Assembly (NCBI RefSeq): GCF_900111125.1
Contig: NZ_FOGE01000006.1
Location: 62,001-126,000 of the forward strand
DNA length: 64,000 nucleotides
From: Sphingobium sp. YR768
Lineage (GTDB): Bacteria > Pseudomonadota > Alphaproteobacteria > Sphingomonadales > Sphingomonadaceae
Direction: 5' to 3'
The translations under genes were made by a program, and so were the position numbers. Below the pieces are notes generated by a model. It was given only the letters and a program-made list of their open reading frames with translations, ran no database searches and was not told the DNA's origin. Below, in pieces: positions 35,586 to 45,326 of the stretch (its first letter is position 1; the number at the start of each line of letters is the position of its first letter).

Positions 35586-36938
35586 TTAGCCGGCCTTGGG
35601 CAGGCGGATCAGCATGACGCAGATCCCTGAGAGCAGGATCGGCACGGCGAAGATGCCGAAGATCAGCGCCAGCGACACTTTGGCCGCCAGCAGGAAGCCG
35701 CCCAGCATCGGCCCGATCACCGCGCCGATCCTGCCCATGCCCATGGCCCAGCCGATGCCGGTGCCACGCGCTTCGGGCGGATAGAGGCTGGCGGCGAGCG
35801 GATAGCAGCCGTTGAAGCCGCCCTGCACGAACATGCCGATCAGGAAGGCGGTGCCGAGCGTGGCGACCAGCGGCATGGCCACCGATCCGAAGATGATCAG
35901 CGTCGCGGCCGCCGCGCTCATATAGCCCAAGATCAGCTTGCGCAGATCGAACCGCGTTCCGCCAAGCCCGATGAGCGTGATGCCGACGAATGCGCCGATA
36001 TTGTAGATGGCGCCGGCATAGATGGCGTCCTTGGCCGGCAGGCCGGCTTCAACGGCCAGCTTGGGAATCCAACTGATGACGAAATAGAGTGTCATGAAGC
36101 CGAAGATCGTCGCCATCCACAGCAGCAGGGTGCCGGTCGCACGCCCTTCGCTCAGCAGGCCGCGCACGCCGACATTCTGGGCTTCATGCACCTTCTTGGG
36201 CGGCAGCGCATCCATTTGCGGCTGCCCCGTGGCGCGCAGCAGGCGATTGGCCTTTTCCAGCGCACCCTTGGGCTGGCGGGTCAGCAGGAAATCGATCGAT
36301 TCGGGCAGCAGCATCCACACGAAGGGGATGGAGATCGCGCACAGGATCGCGGCGCCCAGCAGCATCGCCTGCCAGCCATGGACGGGCAGCAGGCTGGCCA
36401 CGACGAAGCCGGTGATGGTCGCGCCGACCGGATAGCCTGCCTGCAAAAAGCCGACCGCGAAGGTGCGATGCTTGGCCGGGGCATATTCGGCCGTCAGCGC
36501 GGCCATGCTGGCCAGCACCGAACCGATGCCGATGCCGACGATGAAGCGGCTGAGGATCAGTTCCGTTATTGATGCGGCGATGGCCGAGCCGAACATCGCG
36601 ACGGACATCATGATCAGCGATGCGAGGATGAGCTTGCGACGGCCGAACTTGTCAGCCATCGGCGCGATGATCAGGCCGCCAGCCGCCATGCCGGCGAGAC
36701 CCGCGCTGAAGACCACGCCCAGCCGTTCGGGGCTGACCTGCCAGTCGGTGGACAGGGCCGGGGCGACATAGGACAGGATCAGCACGTCCATGCCGTCCAG
36801 CATGTTGAGGATGAAGCAGATGGCGACGACCAGAATCTGGCGCGCGCTCCAGTTGGCATCGGACGGCGCAGGGGACGGGTTGTTCACCGTCACATAGGGC
36901 CGCACGGATACCGTACCGGCGGGGGAATAGCTGGCCAT
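35586..36938 (-). CDS. MFS transporter of the aromatic acid:H+ symporter (AAHS) family
   Basis: 450 residues, 12 membrane segments. TM1 carries MLDGMDVLILSYVAPAL, the DGxD motif of the PcaK/BenK/ShiA-like AAHS family, and the loop after TM2 has APMADKFGRRKLIL. Likely imports shikimate/quinate or protocatechuate. Starts at 36986 and 36956 are also possible; ATG 36938 (AAAGG upstream) begins just before the polar N-terminal tail. A LysR-type dyad lies at 37057-37074, upstream, so this gene probably begins the transport/oxidation operon. Confidence 0.82.
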   Translation of the reverse strand: MASYSPAGTVSVRPYVTVNNPSPAPSDANWSARQILVVAICFILNMLDGMDVLILSYVAPALSTDWQVSPERLGVVFSAGLAGMAAGGLIIAPMADKFGRRKLILASLIMMSVAMFGSAIAASITELILSRFIVGIGIGSVLASMAALTAEYAPAKHRTFAVGFLQAGYPVGATITGFVVASLLPVHGWQAMLLGAAILCAISIPFVWMLLPESIDFLLTRQPKGALEKANRLLRATGQPQMDALPPKKVHEAQNVGVRGLLSEGRATGTLLLWMATIFGFMTLYFVISWIPKLAVEAGLPAKDAIYAGAIYNIGAFVGITLIGLGGTRFDLRKLILGYMSAAAATLIIFGSVAMPLVATLGTAFLIGMFVQGGFNGCYPLAASLYPPEARGTGIGWAMGMGRIGAVIGPMLGGFLLAAKVSLALIFGIFAVPILLSGICVMLIRLPKAG

Positions 36939-37056
36939 GGGAATGACGCCTTTCATCCTCTCGAAGAAACCTGTGGGCTTCTGCATTACCGAAACAACCC
37001 GGTGGCCTGTCGGCTTCTATTCTGCGGGTGGTTCTGCTTCTCTCCTTTTCTAGGTA

Positions 37057-37074
37057 ATTTCCACATGAGGAAAT
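37057..37074. promoter_or_regulatory. LysR-type dyad ATTTCC-N6-GGAAAT upstream of the AAHS transporter
   Basis: Perfect 18-bp inverted repeat with a T-N11-A core, between the LysR stop (37091) and the transporter start (36938). Likely binding site of the adjacent LysR protein. Confidence 0.55.
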
Positions 37075-37090
37075 GAAGTCCTCTATGCCA

Positions 37091-37996
37091 TTATGTTATG
37101 AGAGTGCGCGGCAGGCCCATGAGCACATTGCGGGCGATTTCCTCGAAGGTTTCACCGATGATCGCGCGCGGCGATTCCAGATTGCGGTTGATATAGACGG
37201 GCAGGAGGCCCGGTTCTTCAAACTCCAGGAAGCGCACCGTGTCCGCATGCGGTTGCATCGCGGTGAAACTGTCCACCAGCGCCACGCCCATGCCGTTGGC
37301 GACGAAGGCCACCGCCGTTTCGGCAAAGCGGATATAGGTCGATATGTCGATCTCATAGCCGGCCTTGGCAAACATCTCCGCAATGATCCCGCCATGCGGC
37401 GTATGGGGGCGAAAGGACTGGAGATGCTCCCCGGCGATATCGGCCACCGTGATCTTATTGCGTCCCGCCAGCGGGTGGCTGGTCGGCACGGCGCAGACCA
37501 TCCGTCCCGCGCCGATCCGGCTGGACAGGATATTGGGATGATCGATCGGGAAGGCGGTCAGCGCATATTCGCCGCGTTGCAGCGCCAGATAATCGCCCGC
37601 CTGCTCGACCGACAGAATGTCAAACTGAATGGTCAGGCCGGGATAATTGGCGGTCAGGCGCCCGAGCATCTGCGGCACCACCGAATGGCCGAGCGAGGGG
37701 GAGGCGCCCACGCGGAAGGTCCGGTCTTCGCCCTTGGCCAGCCGCTGGATGACATGGCCAAGATCGTCGAAGCCCTTGTAGATGCGCTCGATCTCCTCGA
37801 ACAGGATACGGGCCTCCTGTGTCGGAACCAGTCGGCCGCGGGTGCGGTCGAACAGACGAAAGCGCAGCCGGTCCTCCATATGCGCCAGCATCCGGCTGAG
37901 GCCGGGCTGCGACGTGCCCAGCATGCGGGCGGCACCACTGACCGTCTTGGTGATCATCACCGCGCGGAACATCTCTATCTGGCGAACGGTGAGCAT
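37091..37996 (-). CDS. LysR-family regulator of the quinate/shikimate locus
   Basis: 301 residues: winged helix-turn-helix 1-60 (TVRQIEMFRAVMITKTVSGAARMLGTSQPGLSRMLAHMEDRLRFRLF) and a two-lobed inducer domain (VGASPSLGHSVVPQMLGRL…GVALVDSFTAM). It lies upstream of and in the same direction as the transporter, dehydrogenase and porin genes, so it may be co-transcribed or act on the dyad between. Inducer unknown; a shikimate-pathway acid is the natural guess. Confidence 0.88.
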   Translation of the reverse strand: MLTVRQIEMFRAVMITKTVSGAARMLGTSQPGLSRMLAHMEDRLRFRLFDRTRGRLVPTQEARILFEEIERIYKGFDDLGHVIQRLAKGEDRTFRVGASPSLGHSVVPQMLGRLTANYPGLTIQFDILSVEQAGDYLALQRGEYALTAFPIDHPNILSSRIGAGRMVCAVPTSHPLAGRNKITVADIAGEHLQSFRPHTPHGGIIAEMFAKAGYEIDISTYIRFAETAVAFVANGMGVALVDSFTAMQPHADTVRFLEFEEPGLLPVYINRNLESPRAIIGETFEEIARNVLMGLPRTLIT

Positions 37997-38080
37997 GGCG
38001 ACGCGAATATCTGTCTGAATGATGATGGGTGGCCTTAGCTACTGCAAACTGGCGCGACCGAACAGGGGAAAGCGGCCAGC

Positions 38081-38115
38081 AAAAAAAGGGCGCCGACTTG
38101 CGCCGACGCCCTTTT
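38081..38115 (-). terminator. Rho-independent terminator of the RTX gene
   Basis: On the minus strand AAAAGGGCG (38115-38107) pairs with CGCCC followed by seven Ts (38087-38081), enclosing a GC-rich loop; 21 nt after the RTX stop. Strong intrinsic terminator. It also lies in the 140-bp gap upstream of the LysR gene. Confidence 0.85.
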
Positions 38116-38136
38116 CAAATGGGTGATCGCGCCGGA

Positions 38137-41100
38137 TCAGCCGATGATGAACTCGGCATTGGTAAGCGCAAGGCCTGTACTGAGTTGCGCGAACTTGATG
38201 GCCGCGCCAGCACCATTGCCGTCTGCATCGAACAGCAGTGCGCCGGTGGCGCTGTTGTAGATGATGCGATCGTCCGCATCATGCGCCGCCGACCCGATAT
38301 GGAAAGCGTCCACCGACAAGGTTCCCACCGACAGCCCGGTGAAGATGGCATCGTCCAGCGTGATGCTGTCGTCCGCCACGACATAGTCCAGAATGGTGTC
38401 GACATTGTTGGAGCCGAGCGCCGCATCGAACACGAAATTGTCTGCGCCATCGCCGCCCGTCAGCGTATCAATGCCGTCGCCACCGATCAGCATATCGTTG
38501 CCCGCACCGCCCAGCAGGCGATCGGCGCCGCCCAGGCCGGACAGGATGTTGTTGCCGTCATTGCCGGTCAGGGTATTGACGCGGCCATTACCGGTCGCAT
38601 CGATATTCGCGGTGCCCGTCAGGTTCAGATATTCGACGATCCGGCCTGACAGGGAATAGGATACGGACGAATAGATGCGATCCGAACCCGCATTGTCGGC
38701 TTCGATGACATTGTCGTTGATATTGTCGACATAATAAGTGTCATCACCAAAGCCGCCAGCCAGCGTATCGGCGCCTGCACCGCCATCCAGGGTGTTGTTG
38801 CCGCTATCCCCGGTAAGGATGTCGTTATAGGCGGAACCGATCAGCTTTTCGATACTGATCAATGTGTCTGTGCCAGCACCGCCGGTATTCTGGGCTGTCG
38901 TGACGCTCAGATTGACGGTGACCGCTGCGGTGGCGTCAGCATAGGTGGCGGTATCGGTGTGATTGCCGCCATCCAATATGTCGTTGCCTGCGCCACCATT
39001 CAATATATCCGTGCCATTGCCGCCGGACAGCGTGTCGTTGCCAGCCAGGCCGGACAGATAATTATTGCCGCTATTGCCGTTGATGATGTTCGCGCGGCCA
39101 TTGCCGGTACCGTCGATGGTGTCCGATCCAGTCAAGGTCAAAGTTTCGACCAGACGATTGGTCAAATTATAGCTGACCGACGCATAGATCGTATCCGTGC
39201 CGGCGCCATCGGCCTCGACGACATTGTCGTTCACATCGTCGACATAATAAATGTCGTCGCCCAGACCACCGGCCAGCACATCCGCACCGGCCCCGCCGTT
39301 CAGCGAATCACTGCCGGTCGATCCGACGATGCTGTTGGCCAGGGCATTACCCGTCAGCGACTGACCTGTGGTCACGGTACCGGTCAGGTTTTCGATGTTG
39401 GCCGCCAACGTGTAGCTGGCCAGGCTGGTCCGCACCTCGTCGATGCCTTCGCCGACCAGTTCGTTCAGGACATCGCCGACATTGTCCACGATATAGACGT
39501 CATCGCCCAGCCCACCGGTCAGGATGTCGGCGCCTGCGCCGCCATCCAGCGTGTCGTTGCCGCCATTGCCGATCAGCGTGTCCGCACCGTCCAGACCCGA
39601 CAGCACATTGTTGCCGCTATTGCCGACCAGCATGTTGACGCGACCATTGCCCGTTGCGTCGATATTGGCCGATCCGGTCAGGATCAAAGTTTCGACGATG
39701 CGCCCCGCCAGCGTGTAGGATACCGACGAATAGATGGTGTCCGAACCGGCGCCATCTGCCTCGACGACATTGTCGCCCACATTGTCGACATAATAAATGT
39801 CGTCGCCTGCGCCGCCGGCCATCGTGTCAGCCCCTGTGCCACCATCGATCACATTGGCCGCGCTGCTGCCGTTCAGCGTGTCGCCGAACGACGAGCCGAT
39901 CAGGTTTTCGATATTGGAGAGCGTGTCGGTTCCTGCGCCACCCGTATTCTGGGCCGCGGTCGTCGCCAGGTTGACCGTGACGGCGGCCGTGGCATCGGCG
40001 TAAGTAACCGTGTCGATGTCCGCACCGCCATCCATGATGTCGTTGCCTGCACCACCGTTCAGCGTGTCATTGCCCGCGCCGCCATTCAGCGTGTCGTTCC
40101 CTTCCAGGCCGATGAGGATGTTCGCGCCGCTATTGCCGTTCAATATATTGGCGCGGGCATTGCCCGTTGCGGTAAGAGCCGCCGATCCGGTCAGGGTGAG
40201 CGTTTCCACGATCCGGCCTGTCAACGCATAGCTGACCGACGACAGGATTGTGTCCGTGCCCGCATTGTCGGCTTCGATCACATTGTCGTTCACATCGTCG
40301 ACATAATAGGTGTCGTTGCCCAGGCCACCGGCCATCGTGTCGGCGCCGGCACCGCCGTCGATGACATTATTGCCGTCATTGCCGGTCAGGCTGTTGGCAT
40401 CGCCATTGCCGGTGGCGTTGATATTGGTCGTGCCGGTCAGGGTCAGATTTTCGATCGACAGGCCAGCCAGCGAATAGTTGACCGAACTGAAGACCGAGTC
40501 ATTGCCTTCGCCATTGGCTTCGACGACCACGTCCCCGCTGTTATCGACATAATAGATGTCGTCGCCCAGCCCGCCGGTCATGGTATCGGCGCCGGTGCCG
40601 CCATTGATGCTATCCGCACCGATAGTGCCGACGATGATGTTGGCCAGATCGTTGCCGGTCAAACTCTGCCCGCTGACGCCGGTGGCGGTCAGCCTTTCGA
40701 CATTGGCAGTCAGGGTGTAGCTGGACAAGGCCGTGCGCACCTCATCGGCGCCCGCACCGGACGCTTCCGTCACCACGTCACCCGCATCGTCGACATAATA
40801 AAGGTCGTTGCCCGCGCCGCCGGCCATCGCATCTGCGCCGGTGCCGCCATCGATAATGTCGTTGCCGCTGCCGCCCGTGATCACGTTCGCAGCGCTGTTG
40901 CCAGTGAGTGTCTGGCCGGTCGTGGCGGTGCCGGTCAGGTTTTCCAGCGTGCTGCCCAGCGTGTAGCTGGCCAGCGTCGTGCGCACCTCATCGGTACCCT
41001 CGCCCGCCAGTTCGGTCACGACGTCGCCGCTATTGTCGACGACATAAATGTCGTTGCCCGTACCGCCGATCATGGTGTCAGCCCCGATGCCGCCATTCAG

Positions 41101-44100
41101 CGTGTCGTTGCCGGCACCACCCGTCAGCGTATCATTGGCCGTCCCGCCAGTGATGCTGTTGTCCAGGCTGTTGCCGGTCAGTGCCTGCGCCGTGGCTGCG
41201 GTGCCGATCAGATTTTCGACATTCGCGCCCAGCGCATAGCTGGCCAGCGCCGTGCGGACGGTGTCGTTGCCCTGGCCCGAAGCTTCGGTCACGACATCGC
41301 TGGCATTGTCGACATAATATAGGTCGTTGCCCGCGCCGCCGATCATGGTGTCGGCGCCAGTGCCACCGTTCAAGGTGTCATTGCCGCTGCCGCCGGTAAT
41401 CGTGTTCGCCGCGCTGTTACCCGTCAGCGTCTGGCCCGTCGACAACAGGCCGGTCAGCCTTTCCAGATTGGTGCCGAGCGTGTAGCTGGCCAGCGTGGTA
41501 CGCACTTCGTCCGTGCCTTCACCCGCCAGTTCGGTCACGACGTCACCGACATTGTCGACGACATAGATGTCGTTGCCCGCCCCGCCAATCATCGTGTCGG
41601 CACCCGCGCCGCCATCGATCTGGTTGGCGGTGGCAGTGCCGGTCAGCGTGTCATTCTGTGCGGAACCGATGAGGTTTTCGAAACCGACGGTATAGTCATA
41701 GCCATTGCCGGCATCATACCATGCGCCCTGATGGTCGGTTAGCGAGTAGGTGATGGCATTGGCGGACGAGGCGAAGCTCAGCGTGTCGTTGCCATTGGCG
41801 CCGCCGCTCAACTGATCGCTGCCTGCGCCACCATCGATGACATCATTGCCCGCGCCACCGTCGATATAGTCGTCCAGTGCGCCACCGGTCAGCGTGTCTA
41901 CACCTGCGCCGGTGGAGATGTACAACCGCTCGACATTGGTGAGGGTGGTTCCCTGATTGACGAATGTCGACGTCGATCCTGCGGCCTGGTTCAGCGTGAA
42001 GCTGATATTGGCCGTGCTTGCGGAGAAGTCTCCATGGAAATGGTCGGTTCCCGCACCACCGTTGAAGGCAACGACAGCGTTGTAATAGTTATAGAAGTCG
42101 CTGTCGCCACTGCCGAAGAGGACAGTCAGCGTTTCGACGTTATAACCGTTGACGCTGTAACCATTGCCATAATCATAGGCATAGACATTGCTGGAAGAGC
42201 TGCCGCCATACCAGGAGGCTGTCTGATAATAGCCATCGCTGGCCGACCAGTTGATGGTCATGCTGTCGGTGCCGACACCCGCATCGAACGAACCGGCAGT
42301 GCTGATCTGGAAGCTGTCATTGCCGCTGCCGGTGGTCAGTTGCATATTCTCGACATTGGTGACGCTGCCGCCATTGGACAGGCTATAGGTGCCCGCGCTC
42401 TCGGTCACGTTCAGCGCCGAGGTGCGGCTGCTATAGTCGCCATACCAGATATCGGTGCCCGCACCGCCATTCACGGTGTCAACGCCCGAACTGTAGATGG
42501 TGTCGTCGCCTGCGCCGCCATTGACGCTGTTGGTGCCCGCGCCGGCGCGCAGCGTGTCCGCCAGCGACCCGCCGGTCAGGCTGTCATTGCCGCTGCCGGT
42601 GGTGAGGTCCAGCCGCTCGACATTGGTGAGGGTTGTGCCCTGATTGGTGAAGGTGGAGGTGGTGTTTGCCGTCTCGTTCAGCGTGAAGCTGATATTGGCC
42701 GTGCTGGCCGAGAAATCGCCATGGAAATAGTCGGTGCCCGCGCCGCCGTTGAAAGCGACAACGCCGTTGTTGCTAACGGAGAAATCGCTGTCGCCACTGC
42801 CGAACAGGACCGTCAGCGCTTCGATATTATAGCCATTTATGTTATTTCCATTGCCATAGTCATACGCATAGGCATTGTTTCCGGCGCCATACCAGTAGCC
42901 ATATTGGTAATAGCCATCGCTGGCCGACCAGTTGATGGTCATGCTGTCGGTGCCGGTGCCTCCGTCGAAGGCACCGCTGCTGCTGATCTGGAAGCTGTCA
43001 TTGCCGCTGCCGGTGGTCAGTTGCAGATTTTCGACATTGGTGACGCTGCCGCCATTGGACAGTGTGTAAACACCCGCGCTCTCGGCCACGTTCAGCGCCG
43101 TGGTGCGGCTGCTATAATCGCCATACCAGATGTCGTTGCCGGAACCGCCATTCACGGTGTCGACGCTCGAACTGTAGATGATGTCGTCGCCGCCGCCGCC
43201 ATTGACACTGTTGGTGCCCGCGCCAGCGCGCAGCGTATCCGCCAGCGACCCGCCGGTCAGGCTGTCATTGCCGCTGCCGGTGGTGAGGTCCAGCCGCTCG
43301 ACATTGGTGAGGGTTGTGCCCTGATTGGTGAAGGTGGAGGTGGCGTTCGCCGTCTCGTTCAGCGTGAAGCTGATATTGGCCGTGCTGGCCGAGAAATCAC
43401 CATGGAAATAGTCGGTGCCCGCGCCGCCGTTAAAGGCGACAACGCCGTTGTTGCTAACGGAGAAGTCACTGTCGCCACTGCCGAAAAGAACGGTCAGCGC
43501 CTCGATATTATAGCCATAGATGCTATATCCATTGCCATAGTCATACGCATAGGCGCTGCCTCCGGAGCCATACCAGTAGCCATATTGGTAATAGCCGTCG
43601 CTGGCGGACCAGTTGATGGTCATGCTGTCAGTGCCGGCACCTCCATCGAAGGCACCAGTGCTGCTGACCTGGAAGCTGTCATTGCCGCTGCCGGTGGTCA
43701 GTTGCAGATTCTCGACATTGGTGACGCTGCCGCCATTGGACAGCGTGTAAACGCCCGCGCTTTCCGTCACGTTCAGCGCCGTGGTGCGGCTGCTATAGTC
43801 GCCATACCAGATGTCGTTGCCGGAGCCGCCATTTACCGTGTCGACGCTCGAACTGTAGATGACGTCGTCGCCGCCACCGCCATTGATGCTGTTGGTGCCG
43901 GCACCCGCCCGGAAGGAATCGGCCAGCGATCCGCCGGTCAGGCTGTCATTGCCACTGCCGGTGGTGAGGTTCACCCGCTCGACATTGGTGAGCGTGCTGC
44001 CCTGGTTGGTGAAGGTGGAGGTGGCGTTCGCCGTCTCGTTCAGCGTGAAGCTGATATTGGCCGTGCTGGTCGAGAAATCGCCATGGAAATAGTCGGTGCC

Positions 44101-45081
44101 CGCGCCGCCGTTAAAGGCGACAACGCCGTTGTTGCTGACGGAAAAATCACTGTCGCCACTGCCGAAAAGGACAGTCAGAGTTTCGATATTATAGCCATAG
44201 ACACTATATCCATTGCCATAGTCATAGGCATAGACATTGCCGCCGGAGCCCTGCCAGGAACCGCCCTGATAATAGCCGTCGCTGGCGGACCAGTTGATGG
44301 TCATGCTGTCGGTGCCCGCGCCGCCGTCGAAAGAACCGGCGCTGCTGATCTGGAAGCTGTCATTGCCGCTGCCGGTGGTCAGCTGCAGATTTTCGACATT
44401 GGTGACGCTACCGCCATTGGATAGCGTGTAAACACCCGCGCTCTCGGTGACGTTCAGCGCCGTGGTGCGGCTGCTATAGTCGCCGTACCAGATGTCGTTG
44501 CCTGCGCCGCCATTCACCGTATCGACGCCTGAACTGTAGATGGTGTCGTCGCCGCCACCGCCATTGACGCTATTGGCGCCAGCGCCGGCGCGCAGCGTGT
44601 CCGCCAGCGACCCGCCGGTCAGGCTGTCATTGCCGCTGCCGGTGGTGATATCCACCCGCTCGACATTGGTCAGCGTGGTGCCCTGGTTGGTGAAGGTGGA
44701 GGTGGCGTTCGCCGTTTCGTTCAGCGTGAAGCTGATATTGGCCGTGCTGGCTGAGAAATCGCCGTGAAAATAGTCGTTTCCCGCGCCGCCATTGAAGGCG
44801 ACGATAGCATTATTGAGGATAGAAAAATCGCTGTCGCCGCTGCCGAACAGGACGGTCAGGACTTCAATATTGCTGTAATAGACAGACTGCCCGCTGCCAT
44901 AATCATAGATGTTGCCGGACGACGTGGGGCCGTACCAGTTGCCCGACTGATAATAGCCCGTACTGCTCGACAGATTGACCGTCAGGCTATCCGTACCGCC
45001 GCCGCCGTCGATACTGGAGGTGCCGTCCGTCGGTGTGATCGTCCAGCTGTTATTTTCCGAGCCGCCCGTATAGTCCGTCAT
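38137..45081 (-). CDS. Giant RTX-type calcium-binding repeat protein, type I secretion substrate
   Basis: 2314 residues, Gly/Asp/Asn-rich and Cys-free through the repeats. Residues about 1-1050: four-plus tandem modules of 227 residues (681 bp), each starting DSMTINWSASDGYYQ and holding GGAGNDIWYGDYSS-type nonapeptides. Residues about 1050-2190: some ten modules with GGAGADTMxGGxGNDxYYVDN followed by VExLxLTG and GNxxxNxLxGNxGNN, interrupted twice by the TYADATAAVTVNL insert. Residues about 2190-2314: compact C-terminal target domain (LTGGDGADNFVFDAALGS…TNAEFIIG) of type I secretion. No N-terminal signal peptide. GTG/ATG starts upstream at 45123 exist, but GGGGGAG at 45087-45093 fixes ATG 45081. 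Likely an adhesin or surface-layer-like protein (inference). Confidence 0.85.
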   Translation of the reverse strand: MTDYTGGSENNSWTITPTDGTSSIDGGGGTDSLTVNLSSSTGYYQSGNWYGPTSSGNIYDYGSGQSVYYSNIEVLTVLFGSGDSDFSILNNAIVAFNGGAGNDYFHGDFSASTANISFTLNETANATSTFTNQGTTLTNVERVDITTGSGNDSLTGGSLADTLRAGAGANSVNGGGGDDTIYSSGVDTVNGGAGNDIWYGDYSSRTTALNVTESAGVYTLSNGGSVTNVENLQLTTGSGNDSFQISSAGSFDGGAGTDSMTINWSASDGYYQGGSWQGSGGNVYAYDYGNGYSVYGYNIETLTVLFGSGDSDFSVSNNGVVAFNGGAGTDYFHGDFSTSTANISFTLNETANATSTFTNQGSTLTNVERVNLTTGSGNDSLTGGSLADSFRAGAGTNSINGGGGDDVIYSSSVDTVNGGSGNDIWYGDYSSRTTALNVTESAGVYTLSNGGSVTNVENLQLTTGSGNDSFQVSSTGAFDGGAGTDSMTINWSASDGYYQYGYWYGSGGSAYAYDYGNGYSIYGYNIEALTVLFGSGDSDFSVSNNGVVAFNGGAGTDYFHGDFSASTANISFTLNETANATSTFTNQGTTLTNVERLDLTTGSGNDSLTGGSLADTLRAGAGTNSVNGGGGDDIIYSSSVDTVNGGSGNDIWYGDYSSRTTALNVAESAGVYTLSNGGSVTNVENLQLTTGSGNDSFQISSSGAFDGGTGTDSMTINWSASDGYYQYGYWYGAGNNAYAYDYGNGNNINGYNIEALTVLFGSGDSDFSVSNNGVVAFNGGAGTDYFHGDFSASTANISFTLNETANTTSTFTNQGTTLTNVERLDLTTGSGNDSLTGGSLADTLRAGAGTNSVNGGAGDDTIYSSGVDTVNGGAGTDIWYGDYSSRTSALNVTESAGTYSLSNGGSVTNVENMQLTTGSGNDSFQISTAGSFDAGVGTDSMTINWSASDGYYQTASWYGGSSSSNVYAYDYGNGYSVNGYNVETLTVLFGSGDSDFYNYYNAVVAFNGGAGTDHFHGDFSASTANISFTLNQAAGSTSTFVNQGTTLTNVERLYISTGAGVDTLTGGALDDYIDGGAGNDVIDGGAGSDQLSGGANGNDTLSFASSANAITYSLTDHQGAWYDAGNGYDYTVGFENLIGSAQNDTLTGTATANQIDGGAGADTMIGGAGNDIYVVDNVGDVVTELAGEGTDEVRTTLASYTLGTNLERLTGLLSTGQTLTGNSAANTITGGSGNDTLNGGTGADTMIGGAGNDLYYVDNASDVVTEASGQGNDTVRTALASYALGANVENLIGTAATAQALTGNSLDNSITGGTANDTLTGGAGNDTLNGGIGADTMIGGTGNDIYVVDNSGDVVTELAGEGTDEVRTTLASYTLGSTLENLTGTATTGQTLTGNSAANVITGGSGNDIIDGGTGADAMAGGAGNDLYYVDDAGDVVTEASGAGADEVRTALSSYTLTANVERLTATGVSGQSLTGNDLANIIVGTIGADSINGGTGADTMTGGLGDDIYYVDNSGDVVVEANGEGNDSVFSSVNYSLAGLSIENLTLTGTTNINATGNGDANSLTGNDGNNVIDGGAGADTMAGGLGNDTYYVDDVNDNVIEADNAGTDTILSSVSYALTGRIVETLTLTGSAALTATGNARANILNGNSGANILIGLEGNDTLNGGAGNDTLNGGAGNDIMDGGADIDTVTYADATAAVTVNLATTAAQNTGGAGTDTLSNIENLIGSSFGDTLNGSSAANVIDGGTGADTMAGGAGDDIYYVDNVGDNVVEADGAGSDTIYSSVSYTLAGRIVETLILTGSANIDATGNGRVNMLVGNSGNNVLSGLDGADTLIGNGGNDTLDGGAGADILTGGLGDDVYIVDNVGDVLNELVGEGIDEVRTSLASYTLAANIENLTGTVTTGQSLTGNALANSIVGSTGSDSLNGGAGADVLAGGLGDDIYYVDDVNDNVVEADGAGTDTIYASVSYNLTNRLVETLTLTGSDTIDGTGNGRANIINGNSGNNYLSGLAGNDTLSGGNGTDILNGGAGNDILDGGNHTDTATYADATAAVTVNLSVTTAQNTGGAGTDTLISIEKLIGSAYNDILTGDSGNNTLDGGAGADTLAGGFGDDTYYVDNINDNVIEADNAGSDRIYSSVSYSLSGRIVEYLNLTGTANIDATGNGRVNTLTGNDGNNILSGLGGADRLLGGAGNDMLIGGDGIDTLTGGDGADNFVFDAALGSNNVDTILDYVVADDSITLDDAIFTGLSVGTLSVDAFHIGSAAHDADDRIIYNSATGALLFDADGNGAGAAIKFAQLSTGLALTNAEFIIG
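41890..45044 (-). repeat. 681-bp tandem repeat array inside the RTX gene
   Basis: The same landmark (aagctgtcat, plus strand) recurs at 42311, 42992, 43673 and 44354, exactly 681 bp apart each time, and in diverged form at 45044 (690 bp). A partial copy covers about 41890-42310. Copies are nearly identical except for a Tyr/Gly/Asn-rich loop. Confidence 0.85.
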
Positions 45082-45326
45082 GTTCACTCCCCCACACGCA
45101 GGATGAATCAGCGACATCCCCACAGGGGAATCGCTAGAATTTCGTGAACGACCCGCCCGATCGCTCGCATGACCAGAGGTTCAATGCAAGTGACTTTGAA
45201 GGAGGTTAATGAAAGATTATCTTATTCTTGGACGACGGACTATACCGCCCCCGTTCGGGCAATTTTCTTTTATGACCAACTTGTTGCAGTGCGGGAGTGG
45301 ATGTTCGATCCACCCCTGGATGCATG
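45082..45326. other. Intergenic region between the efflux channel gene and the RTX gene
   Basis: Holds the RTX leader with ribosome site GGGGGAG (45087-45093) and an AT-richer stretch at about 45195-45290 unlike its surroundings. A 6-bp hairpin GTGGAT/ATCCAC (45297-45313) lies just after the channel stop, without a T-run. A plus-strand AGGAGG-ATG at 45201-45209 opens a 96-codon frame that runs antisense into the channel gene; I do not regard it as a gene. Confidence 0.4.

Noticed and set aside
38959..44424. Long plus-strand open frames (787 and 796 codons) opposite the RTX gene
   Set aside because: They mirror the RTX repeats and have no domain or ribosome site; shadow frames of a biased, repetitive gene.
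41890..45044. Possible CRISPR or satellite array
   Set aside because: The repeat unit (681 bp) is in frame, coding and contains RTX motifs; no short spaced repeats.
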